Part shown: positions 9,142 to 20,095 of the stretch, in pieces
Numbering within the stretch: position 1 is the stretch's first letter
Layout of the letters: the number at the start of each line of letters is the position of its first letter
Position numbers and translations under genes: made by a program
DNA from: Calendula officinalis
Taxonomy: Eukaryota > Streptophyta > Magnoliopsida > Asterales > Asteraceae
Assembly (NCBI GenBank): GCA_963853835.1
Contig: OY970823.1
Span: 2,183,501 to 2,247,500, forward strand
DNA: 64,000 bases
Reading direction: 5' to 3'
Notes under the pieces: generated by a model
Database searches by the model: none
The model's input: only the letters and a program-made list of their open reading frames with translations
What the model was told of the DNA's origin: nothing

Positions 9142-11419
9142 TGTAACATACGTGTTCTAATTTTGAGTATTTTAATTGTTAAGTTAATTATAGGTGGTAA
9201 ATGACAAGTTGTTAGGTTACGTTGGTTGAAAGTGTTGGTCAAAAATCTGTATTTTCGGTATTTGGATAAGTGGCATAGGTCAAAAAGGAAGAAAAATGTG
9301 AAATTGCAGCATTTCGGAAGATAGCGGCGCTATCTTAGAGATAGCGGCGCTATCTTGTGTAAAAGGGGACAGCAACTCGAAATAGCTAAGGGGAAAACGC
9401 GAAAAATTTAGAGATAGCGGCGCTATCTCAGGAAATAGCAGCGCTAAAAAGCAAGGGGTGGCAAGATAGCGGCGCTATCTTGAAGATAGCGGCGCTATCT
9501 TGTGCAGATTAGACATAAAATCGGGTTTTTGACCCATTTCAGCTGATTTTCTTCATAGAACGAGTTGGTGATTGCTATGGGCGATTTTGGTGAATCAAGG
9601 ACGAATATTGGTGCAAATCAAAGAGGTTTTCATCATAAGATCAAGTTATAAAGGTATTATGCTTAGTTTTTGTTCATGCATGTATTAAATTGGGTAAAAT
9701 TTGGGTGGAATGTTGAACCTTAGGTTAGGGTTTGGATCACAAATCTGAAATTGATATTGTATGTTAACATATCAAGTATCTAGCTATGAGATTCGTAGTT
9801 ATCATGTGATAATGCACAATTTTAGATAGATTGATGGTCTAGGGTTTGGTTCATCATCAATTTGGGGGAAATTGGTGATTAGGGTTTGATCTAGTTGTGA
9901 TTATGGATTAGGTTATTGAATGAGATGTGTATAATTATGATAGGTAATCAATTGGAAGATTGTGGTGATTGCATTGATCGGTGACATTGGAATTGTGGTT
10001 AAAGGAGTTCGTGGCTTGTGTTGGAAATTGCTTATCCCAGGTGAGTTCATCTATGTACAACTGTATACTAGTAGTTATATATATTTAAATGCTACGTGTT
10101 TAATTGTTATTTGGTTTATTATTATCACATATGCGATGCCTAGAACATTGAATTGGTAATTCTAGTGATTTGACTGTAATATGATTAAATGAAGTTTGAC
10201 TCAGTAATAGACTTTTGCTATGTGTATTGACTTGTAAGAAAATAGTGATTATTTGTAGTATGCCTTGTGTATAATCTTTTGATAGATGTCTTGATTGATG
10301 GAATATCCTTGAAGTGTCTCACTTGATATCGATTCATGTCGTATAAATTCCTTGTGTTACGTCTCGGTTGGATTGCTCTAGTATGAGATGCATTTTTATT
10401 GATTCGGGTTGTGATAATCCTATTGTTCCGGTCTCGTGGAGTCATCGTTGTTATTGTTTCATTTGATATCGAATATGAGTTACCCGTACGAATTCCTTGA
10501 GAGATAATTTCGTTTCGTGAGGACCCACGGCGGCTTGAGTATTACTTTGTGTAATATGTTGAGCGGTGGACGCGGGAGTACCTGGCAGAGGAGTGGTATG
10601 GACCGTGGTGGTGAAGCTGGATCATGGACTCGGTTAGGGGTGCCTTGATCACCTTCATCGGCCTCATTCCCTAATGGCCTAAGGGGGAATGACGCACTTT
10701 GATTCGTTTGGATGGTATTGAGATCTCATTGATTCATGATGCGGTATTGTCTATCGGTTCCTGTGGTTAAGTGATGATTCTCGTGGAGTGTTGATTCGGT
10801 GATTGGTTCTCAATTGTGTTTATTATCTTGCAAACTCTTGTTGATTCTTGCGATATAGTTGTATTCTCAATGTCAGTCATTCAGTGATTCTTGTTGATCC
10901 CGGATAAGTGTTGATACTCGGCTATGACGGATTCTTGGTAAATTTCATGTTAAGATGTAAAGCTTTTCGGTCAGTTATGCATTGATGTGTACTTGCTATA
11001 ATATGAATTACTTAAATAGTTTTATACCATTTTATATGTTATTATTTCTTTGTTTTGTATATAATGCTAGTATTATTTTGTACTTTATGAACTCACTAAG
11101 CTCGTTGTAGCTTACCCGTTTAGTGGACTAACTTTTTACAGGAAAAGATAAGAGTAAGCTTATAAGATCTTGAAGTTGATCGGAGGCTTAGAGGTTATAC
11201 TTCGGGCATATATATTTAGGTATGTGGGAGTTGGGTAGTTTTGTATTCCGATCATGTAGTTAGTTGGTCTGTATCCATAGTCTTTGTTGGTAGTGAGATC
11301 TTGGCCCGTTTGTTGTATTTTGTATAGTTGTTATCTGTTTAGAATGGTTAATTGTAATTAGATAGTTATTAGAAAGTTGTTCGTTTTGATTGGTGGGATT
11401 TCTTGGCCCGGTCGTTACA
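9142..11419 (+). repeat. LTR 2 of gypsy array (2278 bp)
   Basis: It runs from TGTAACATACG to GGTCGTTACA and serves as both the 3' LTR of unit 1 and the 5' LTR of unit 2. It is unusually long for a plant gypsy LTR and contains the palindromic module cluster at 9318-9501. A splice-like pair is present: CCCAG/GTGAGT near 10037 and TTTTTACAG/G near 11141. It differs from LTR 3 by a handful of substitutions and one 20-bp palindrome unit. Confidence 0.92.
9318..9501. repeat. palindromic module cluster in LTR 2
   Basis: Five copies of (A)AGATAGC-GGC-GCTATCT(T) occur at 9318-9336, 9339-9356, 9411-9429, 9463-9481 and 9483-9501, plus a mutated one at 9434-9446. Each has eight-base complementary arms around a 3-nt GGC centre, so each can form a hairpin or cruciform. 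GC content is much higher than in the surrounding DNA. The role is unknown. Confidence 0.9.
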
Positions 11420-11422
11420 ATA

Positions 11423-11434
11423 TGGTATCAGAGC
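11423..11434 (+). promoter_or_regulatory. primer-binding site, gypsy unit 2
   Basis: TGGTATCAGAGC lies three bases after LTR 2, identical in position and sequence to unit 1. Confidence 0.9.
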
Positions 11435-11649
11435 ATTAGTTTGAGTGAACTAGGTATCATTGCGGTGCTTAGACTCAAACTTAGGTGTTGATGGTGGAAG
11501 TGTATGGATTATGGGTTTAGGATGGATACAAATCATAGGTTTAAGTCTAGAAAATGGGTAAAGGGTTATCAATAGGAAATGGTATGATTAATGATATAAT
11601 TGTGTGGACTTAAATTTCGGTAAATCATGGATCAAAGATGTGGTAAATG

Positions 11650-12670
11650 TGATCATGGGGTTTCTGAATGGGGGGAAATTTCATGCTTATCTTGAGGCAT
11701 GAAACAACTTTGTTAAATGAAAGAGGAACAAGTGTTTGTTGTGAAGAGAGATTGATGAGTAGAATTGTTAATACGGTTCGTTCTATGTTTGAATAACTTA
11801 AAAAAAAAAGAGAGAAAAGTAAGTCGAAGGCTAATGTGGTGATTGAATCTTTAAGTAAGAAATTTGGGGCAATATCCTTTAAAACCTTTCGTAGCAGTGA
11901 AGCTATCGAATTTGCGGGTGTGCCTGATCCTGTAGAGGCGTTGTTGAGTATTGAAAACACAGACAAGGTATTCTATGTATCACATGTCTACGTGGAAGAT
12001 CAAAATGTTATGTGACCGCTAGGCTTTCAGGAAAGGCGTTGATCTGATGAATAGTTTGTATAAAATATTAAGCGAGGAAGAAGAGGATCATATGATTTGA
12101 TAATCGTTTATAGTTCGTTTTCTTGATTAATATAGTTCTAGTGAGATGAGAACAAGGATTGAGAAAGAATTCTTGGAAATTAGATTAGGAACAATGTTGT
12201 TAGACGAATATTAAACGGTGTTTAATCCGGAGGCACAATTTGCCACAAAATTCATCCCAAAATGGAGTAAAGAAAGTGTAAGTGCTTGTGGAAGGTTTAG
12301 ATATGAAAATTAAGATTGTGCTAGCAAATATGATATTCCTTTGTCGCGAAAGTTGTTGAATATGTCCGGAAGGGTGAGTATGATTTGAACCCAAGTAGAG
12401 TGTTGATTCCTGAACCAAAACGTTATAAAATGAAACAATTCAATTTTCCCCCGCAGTTCAGTGTCAGTTCTTTTCGAAACAGGTATAAGTAAGGTCTATG
12501 TGAAATAATATATTATGTGTATAACTTTGATAATTTTGTAGTCGGGTGCAACCTGTAAACGTCGACATTGTAGTAGGAATTATAATGGACAATGTGAGAA
12601 TTATCAAGAACCTTGAAGTGTTAGGGTTGTGGTGAAAACGGACATAAAAGGTTTAGCTGTCCGTACAAGG
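11650..12670 (+). pseudogene. gag: decayed gypsy gag, unit 2
   Basis: This is a copy of the unit 1 gag relic, 5771 bp downstream, with the same capsid-like segment near 11890-11970 and the same broken zinc-knuckle region near 12550-12665. Shared disabling mutations show that both descend from an already dead copy. Confidence 0.75.
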
Positions 12671-14910
12671 ATGCAATTATTAGTCTTACGGAAAGTTGGG
12701 ATACCGAAAGTGTCAATACTCTACTCTTTCTAACAAGTCGCCGAAAATGAAACTTTGGTTCATCAGTCTTTTGTGACGAGTACTCTAAGCGAAAGGAGGA
12801 GGTTCCTAAGGCAAGAGGTTGTGTGTTCAAATACCTCTGAGGAAGCTTACGAGGATGCTAACGTCAAAATTGGTACATTTCTTGTTAATACTCTAATCGT
12901 TTGTAGATTGTTTGATTATGAAGAATCTTATTTATTGTGTGTTACTAGATTCGTTTGATCTTTAATATGGTTTTCTTATCCGATAATGAATCTGTTATAT
13001 ATATGTTGATGTTGTGAAAAGTGAAACTTTAATGGTCACAAAGGATATGAGGATTTAAGTATTGGAAATTAATGACCACAAATTCTATATTGATCTAGGG
13101 TTCATAGAATTTGTCAAGTTTAAACATTATTATTGGAACGGGTTAGGTAATGAAGTATATAGACAACCTTATGTGTTTTAGAAAAGATGGACCGAAATTT
13201 GGTTGAAAGGGAATAACCCGAGTAAGTGTAGGGTGAAAATAGAATGGTGAATTAATGAATAAATTGGTTCTTGTAAGTGGTAATTCTTTTCCTATAAATG
13301 CGTTAGTGATGTAGAATGGGTATTGTATGCGGAGATGATATTGATATCCTCGACGAGTTAGATAGGCTATGAGCAAAACTTGAAACCCGAGAATAATAAA
13401 ACTAAAAGAATACTGAAGTATGGAACTTGGATGAGCTAGGAACTATGGTAAGGTTAATTATAATATGAGTTTGGACTTTGATCATGTTAGTAGATGTTGA
13501 CTAAACTGGAACTTAATTAGTATGAACTGAATATAATGTGGTTATTGAGGTGGTTATGATGCAATTAGTTTAACATAAATCTCAGTATCATGCATTTGGA
13601 TTCAATTGCGGAATAATTAGTTAAAAAAAAAAATAGAACTTGAATCAATATAAAGAACTTGATTATGGTACGAAGTTTTGACCATGTATATGAGATCCAA
13701 CTTTGACTTTGGGAATAGTATGAATTGAGAATTTGTTAAATGACATAAAATTTGATCTGGTCTGAGGAATAGTTTGGGAACAAAGTTGTTGATAGTGGGG
13801 AAGTGTGTAGTAATCGGTTATGGATATTTAAAATTGGTAATGTACTAGAAATAGCACAAGATTCAAGGTTAATGAATATGTTTATAAGTAAGAATTATGA
13901 AGGAACTGTATTTTGTATCTAAGCCTTGTAATGTAATTATCAATTCAGGCATGACGAATGGTTAACTTCTAACCGAGTTGACTTTATAGATTGCGGTTTA
14001 CTGTAATAATAATGGATAGTTTATCAATGTTCAAAAGATTGAAATGAGTTTAATGCAGGTAAGAGTCTGAAGCAATGGATCATGTGATGAAATTTAGTTA
14101 AAGGAATGCCGACTAATCTCATGTAATGAATGAAAAGTATGGATACCGGTGGCGTAATTGGAATTAGTCCTAGGGAATTGTCATGGGAGATCGATTTATA
14201 CCTAGAAAAGAATGGAAGGGAAGTTTGAATACACTCGATGAAATGGCTCCTTTGACTGATATTGACTGAAGCCAAAGTCAATATGATTAAGAATATGAAG
14301 AAATTGAAAAAGGTATGTAATTAATGAATACCATATTTGTTAAGTTAATTGTTAAATTTTTAATGATAATATTAGGAATTTGGCCTGTTTTAAGGAAGGA
14401 ACGGTTAAACATGAATCTGTCATTATATGCGTATTGGTATGGCTAGAATGTAACTCGTTACATACTAAATTTTGAAATAGTATGGTTTTGACCCGTTTGA
14501 GTAATAATTTGGTTAAATGTGAATTGGTCAAAGAAGGTGGTCTTGGTTTTGCATATAAAATAAGTGTCGGATTTTGACCATGGTATGAATTAAAGAATTG
14601 CAATTCATATGAAATTTTTTGGCTTGTTTGAGTGATCGAGTAATATGGAAGGTATTTGTTGATTGAAGGTATTTCATATATTTATTGTTAATAATGTAGA
14701 TATATTTGGCAAAACGGATCTTTTGGACCTAAGTCAAAGTTGTTAAGAAATTGGAATATGTAGCCAGTATTAGTCAAATGGAAAAACTAAAGAATGAAAT
14801 GTTCATAGATGGAACGGTGATTGAGGAAAGAAAGGATGATAAAATCAAGGATGCTATTTCGTTCAAGTCAACCTAATTTCGGGACGAAATTCTTAAAAGT
14901 AGGAGGTAAT

Positions 14911-17168
14911 TGTAACATACGTGTTCTAATTTTGAGTATTTTAATTGTTAAGTTAATTATAGGTGGTAAATGACAAGTTGTTAGGTTACGTTGGTTGAAA
15001 GTGTTGGTCAAAAATCTGTATTTTCGGTATTTGGATAAGTGGCATAGGTCAAAAAGGAAGAAAAATGTGAAATTGCAGCATTTCGGAAGATAGCGGCGCT
15101 ATCTTATGTAAAAGGGGACAGCAACTCGAAATAGCTAAGGGGAAAACGCGAAAAATTTAGAGATAGCGGCGCTATCTCAGGAAATAGCGGCGCTAAAAAG
15201 CAAGGGGTGGCAAGATAGCGGCGCTATCTTGAAGATAGCGGCGCTATCTTGTGCAGATTAGACATAAAATCGGGTTTTTGACCCATTTCAGCTGATTTTC
15301 TTCATAGAACGAGTTGGTGATTGCTCTGGGCGATTTTGGTGAATCAAGGACGAATATTGGTGCAAATCAAAGAGGTTTTCATCATAAGATCAAGTTATAA
15401 AGGTATTATGCTTAGTTTTTGTTCATGCATGTATTAAATTGGGTAAAATTTGGGTGGAATGTTGAACCTTAGGTTAGGGTTTGGATCACAAATCTGAAAT
15501 TGATATTGTATGTTAACATATCAAGTATCTAGCTATGAGATTCGTAGTTATCATGTGATAATGCACAATTTTAGATAGATTGATGGTCTAGGGTTTGGTT
15601 CATCATCAATTTGGGGGAAATTGGTGATTAGGGTTTGATCTAGTTGTGATTATGGATTAGGTTATTGAATGAGATGTGTATAATTATGATAGGTAATCAA
15701 TTGGAAGATTGTGGTGATTGCATTGATCGGTGACATTGGAATTGTGGTTAAAGGAGTTCGTGGCTTGTGTTGGAAATTGCTTATCCCAGGTGAGTTCATC
15801 TATGTACAACTGTATACTAGTAGTTATATATATTTAAATGCTACGTGTTTAATTGTTATTTGGTTTATTATTATCACATATGCGATGCCTAGAACATTGA
15901 ATTGGTAATTCTAGTGATTTGACTGTAATATGATTAAATGAAGTTTGACTCAGTAATAGACTTTTGCTATGTGTATTGACTTGTAAGAAAATAGTGATTA
16001 TTTGTAGTATGCCTTGTGTATAATCTTTTGATAGATGTCTTGATTGATGGAATATCCTTGAAGTGTCTCACTTGATATCGATTCATGTCGTATAAATTCC
16101 TTGTGTTACGTCTCGGTTGGATTGCTCTAGTATGAGATGCATTTTTATTGATTCGGGTTGTGATAATCCTATTGTTCCGGTCTCGTGGAGTCATCGTTGT
16201 TATTGTTTCGTTTGATATCGAATATGAGTTACCCGTACGAATTCCTTGAGAGATAATTTCGTTTCGTGAGGACCCACGGCGGCTTGAGTATTACTTTGTG
16301 TAATATGTTGAGCGGTGGACGCGGGAGTACCTGGCGGAGGAGTGGTATGGACCGTGGTGGTGAAGCTGGATCATGGACTCGGTTAGGGGTGCCTTGATCA
16401 CCTTCATCGGCCTCATTCCCTAATGGCCTAAGGGGGAATGACGCACTTTGATTCGTTTGGATGGTATTGAGATCTCATTGATTCATGATGCGGTATTGTC
16501 TATCGGTTCCGGTGGTTAAGTGATGATTCTCGTGGAGTGTTGATTCGGTGATTGGTTCTCAATTGTGTTTATTATCTTGCAAACTCTTGTTGATTCTTGC
16601 GATATAGTTGTATTCTCAATGTCAGTCATTCAGTGATTCTTGTTGATCCCGGATAAGTGTTGATACTCCGCTATGACGGATTCTCGGTAAATTTCATGTT
16701 AAGATGTAAAGCTTTTCGGTCAGTTATGCATTGATGTGTACTTGCTATAATATGAATTACTTAAATAGTTTTATACCATTTTATATGTTATTATTTCTTT
16801 GTTTTGTATATAATGCTAGTATTATTTTGTACTTTATGAACTCACTAAGCTCGTTGTAGCTTACCCGTTTAGTGGACTAACTTTTTACAGGAAAAGATAA
16901 GAGTAAGCTTATAAGATCTTGAAGTTGATCGGAGGCTTAGAGGTTATACTTCGGGCATATATATTTAGGTATGTGGGAGTTGGGTAGTTTTGTATTCCGA
17001 TTATGTAGTTAGTTGGTTTGTATCCATAGTCTTTGTTGGTAGTGAGATCTTGGCCCGTTTGTTGTATTTTGTATAGTTGTTATCTGTTTAGAATGGTTAA
17101 TTGTAATTAGATAGTTATTAGAAAGTTGTTCGTTTTGATTGGTGGGATTTCTTGGCCCGGTCGTTACA
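14911..17168 (+). repeat. LTR 3 of gypsy array (2258 bp)
   Basis: It runs from TGTAACATACG to GGTCGTTACA and forms the right edge of the array. It ends abruptly in copia element B gag, and TTTGA (17169-17173) is the candidate target duplication. It has one palindrome unit fewer than LTR 2 at the first position (15087-15105 only). Confidence 0.92.
15087..15250. repeat. palindromic module cluster in LTR 3
   Basis: Copies of the GATAGC-GGC-GCTATC palindrome lie at 15087-15105, 15160-15178, 15212-15230 and 15232-15250, with a half-decayed copy at 15183-15195. LTR 2 has an extra adjacent copy after the first one, so the unit expands or contracts between sister LTRs. Confidence 0.9.
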
Positions 17169-18167
17169 TTTGACCTCCTGATCTGTTTCGATTTAAGAAC
17201 CTTTTGTATCTTGTGGCTAACAGAGCCATACATTCAGAGAGTTCTGTTATGTCATCATTGTCACCTTCTCCTGAATTAGATTCACGTTCTTCGAAATCAC
17301 CATCTTCAGCATCTTCAACCCTTTCATCATCAGCATCGTTTGGATTGACAACATTTTCCGCCTTTGCTTTTAGTGCTTTACGAGATGACTTGGAAGAACT
17401 TGCAATGAGGGCAGATGACGTGGGAGATTCATTCAGATCGTCGTACATCTTGTTTTCATTTTCAAAGTTCATCAGTGTACTGTAGAGACTGCTCATGTTC
17501 ATGTCCCTCATCTGACCAGAGGTTCTTAGCACCGTGGACATGACAACCCAATCTTTTGGAAGAATTTCCAAAACTTATACATTAATTCTTGAACATCTTT
17601 GTGAATGCCGAACTCCCTTAATTCATTTATGAGGATGGTGAATCTTCTGTAGGACATGTTGAGTGTTTCACCTTTGATGACCTTGAATGCTTCATACTTT
17701 CGATTTAACATCGCTTTTCTGCTAGCCTTAACTTCATCGGTTCCTTCATAAGATGTTATCTGAATATCTCATATCTCTTTGGCAGTTTTACATTCTTTTA
17801 CTGTAATAAGAATGTGATTTGGGAGGGATGTTTGAAGGAGGAACCGGATTTCAGCATCTAAACCCGCTAGCTTTTTGTCTGCCTCTGACCATTGGTCTTC
17901 TAGTTTGGGTTCTTCAACATCAGAAAGGTCTTCTTCTTCTTCTTCGTCTTTATCGTCACCCTCCTTCTTCTTCTTCTTGGAAATAGTTGTACTTGGAACG
18001 AACATTTTTGGAATGTATGGACCATTGATAAGAATATCTGATCCCATGCCATTTTGATGTTCGACAAATCCCTGAACATGGATTTTCCACATACCGAAAT
18101 CGTCATCAGTAAACACAGGGGCATTTGTCTTCGAACCAAGATTCATTTGAGATAGCTTTGCACCCAT
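17169..18167 (-). pseudogene. gag: copia element B gag fragment, interrupted by the gypsy array
   Basis: The ATG at 18167 starts a copia Gag (MGAKLSQMN..., with FGMWKIHVQGF typical of the UBN2-type gag domain), followed by an acidic insert (DDKDEEEEEDLSD). The frame is broken by a TGA where Trp is expected near 17770 and by a frameshift near 17570. Downstream pieces (LNRKYEAFKVIKGETLNMSY near 17650-17710, then a Ser/Glu-rich tail) continue to 17169. There LTR 3 of the gypsy array cuts it off before any zinc knuckle. The remaining pol is not in the window. Confidence 0.8.
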
Positions 18168-18214
18168 TTTTGATCAGTAAGTAAGCAAATCAACAATTAT
18201 GAATTAACTGTCCT

Positions 18215-18226
18215 GCTCTGATACCA
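18215..18226 (-). promoter_or_regulatory. primer-binding site of copia element B
   Basis: The minus strand reads TGGTATCAGAGC, two bases inside the LTR edge. Confidence 0.88.
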
Positions 18227-18228
18227 AT

Positions 18229-19222
18229 TGTTTGTCCTGTAATAAGTGAAATACAACACTTATACGCTTTCATTGATCAATTTAAAATGTATGGAGACAC
18301 TCAACACTTTTTAAACTTTTTTTTTATTAATCAATAATGGTACAATAAAGATGCAAGTAGTTTGCGGAATAGCTAAGAACAAATCCTAACTTAACTGCTT
18401 GCATGTGATAGACAACAACATATATTATCTAAGACAAGTTTATGATCAACAAATGATCAAGCACAAGACCAGACACTTTCGTTATACAGATTCAGTTCTC
18501 GAATCAGATAACTAGAGTTAACTGGTGGTTTACACTCTGCTCGAAGGAATAAAGTTCTGGAGTAATTTGAGCAACGTGTAACCTTGTTGGATGCACACCG
18601 AAATCGATCGCTCAAGTCCTCAATTTATAACATTGGGAAACGTAGAGCCAAAGGAATGATCGGTCGATTCCACGTGTGAGAATTCCGTTGGTGCAAAGGA
18701 TATTTCATGGGACGAGCACGACTAACGGATTTTTGACAGCACTTTCTATCGTCTTGTGATCACCGATATCTTCTAGAAGATTTGCAAGATATTATCATAA
18801 TCAGCGATGCACAAACTTGTGCTTTACTTATGTCTTTCTGTGAGACTGAAACTTCCAGCCTATGTACACTTCTGGCAGCCATGAGTTTTCGGATACTCAT
18901 GCTTCTTCAGATGGCCTTCACCTTCAGTGACCTTCACTAAGAGTTTTGCTTAGAGAAGTATCTGTTTAATGGTTCAACGTTTTGTCCAATGCGCTGAACC
19001 TGTTACACTATCTGGTCCGTTAACAAGTATCTGATTCCGCACGGGGAACTAATCGTTGTTTCATATAGTGATCGGATAGTGTAACTGGGCAACTGAAATC
19101 CGAACTGATCAGATTCAATTACCCACAATCTTAGGAACTAATCCTCAGATTGTCTTCTAACTATTTACCTTTTTGTCTTCATTAAATCTCTTCAGTGGGG
19201 GATGCTTTTCAGCGACCCAACA
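18229..19222 (-). repeat. 5' LTR of copia element B (994 bp)
   Basis: The ends are TGTTTGTCCTG and CGACCCAACA on the plus strand. The same LTR family is found as a solo copy in the opposite orientation at 55102-56049, which fixes the boundaries. Confidence 0.85.
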
Positions 19223-19944
19223 ATAAGTGAATAATATTTATAATTTAGACATTAAAATATAACATTTTATCACGATTAAAATAACATTAATATTAAATAG
19301 TTTTTATATGCAACTAGATGGGTTTTGTATGTTAACATTTTAGTGCAATTTCATTTAGAATATCATATGTTAAAATGTAATATTATTTTCACAATTGCTA
19401 ATATTTTGGTTATTCCCTTTACTTTAATAGCAACTACATATTCCATATATGTTTTATTATCTAATATTAAATGTATACGCATAATAAGCCGGTAAAAAAC
19501 TAAACATATAACCTAAACATTTGATTGTGAAAGGCTTTTGTCTTAAAGGATTGGCTTTTTTTAGTTTGGGATATCTTGAAGGTTAAGAAAAGACATATAG
19601 TGGATCCTAATATTCTGAGCAGTCGTTTTAAATACCAAAAAGCATAATAATAAAAAGATGTTTAAGTTAGGTACACAACATGTAAGTCCATGATTAAATA
19701 TAAAAAAAGTTGTAGCAACTCTCCTGGCATCAAACAAACTGCAAAAGGTTGACCTAATTATTAGAACTGAAAGAATGAACCAAAGGAAGACGATGGCATA
19801 CTTAAAAGCCTTGTAATTAGGGGGTGTACATCAGGTTGTCACGTGAAGTTAAGGCTTTTATGTGGTCACGTCGGTTGAGTTTGAGGGAAAAAATTCTTAC
19901 CCGACTCGATAACCAATCTAGCTCTTCCTTACTTCCACCTATTT
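19223..19944. other. AT-rich spacer
   Basis: This 722-bp stretch has no open frame of note, no tRNA-like structure and no repeat ends that I can see. It separates copia elements B and C. Confidence 0.6.
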
Positions 19945-19949
19945 GTATT

Positions 19950-20095
19950 TATTAGGGTTTTGGAAATCTCTCATTGATTTGAGAGTATTGCATTCATTGA
20001 TATTTATAGAGTACAATAATACAAGGTTTAAATGGTAACAAGATATACACAAATAATTAAAAGATATCTACGTTATATTTGAATTATTCCTATTA
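19950..20095 (-). repeat. 3' LTR of copia C (146 bp)
   Basis: It runs from TATTAGGG to TTCCTATTA on the plus strand. It lacks canonical TG..CA ends, but the target duplication and the partner LTR define it. A purine tract, GCGGGGGG on the minus strand, adjoins it at 20096-20103. Confidence 0.92.

Larger units (their letters stand above)
11420..14910 (+). mobile_element. gypsy internal region 2 (decayed, non-autonomous)
   Basis: At 3491 bp it is almost the same as internal region 1. I saw only single-base differences, such as in the A-run near 13622, a lost G near 14058 and a lost A near 14309. The gag debris (about 11650-12670) and protease relic (about 13016-13170) carry the same stops as unit 1. 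Confidence 0.85.
3672..17168 (+). mobile_element. Ty3/gypsy tandem array G1: LTR-internal-LTR-internal-LTR
   Basis: Two internal regions (5649-9141 and 11420-14910) alternate with three LTRs (3672-5648 truncated, 9142-11419, 14911-17168). The repeat period is about 5.77 kb. Each internal region begins with an initiator-Met tRNA primer site and ends with a purine tract after GGGACGAAATTCTT, typical of gypsy elements just before the 3' LTR. The copies match almost base for base, so the array is recent. It probably formed by unequal recombination between LTRs. Gag is present only as shared debris, and pol is nearly gone. Gag similarity and the pre-LTR motif hint at a chromovirus such as Tekay, which is an inference. 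The left end is cut by element A and the right end sits inside copia element B. Confidence 0.9.

Noticed and set aside
9318..9501. Regular 19-bp palindromes separated by short spacers, superficially like a CRISPR array
   Set aside because: Spacing is irregular, the units lie in a eukaryotic retrotransposon LTR, and no cas genes are present.
17204..17485. Ser-rich plus-strand frame
   Set aside because: Antisense shadow of the acidic/Ser-rich tail of copia B gag.
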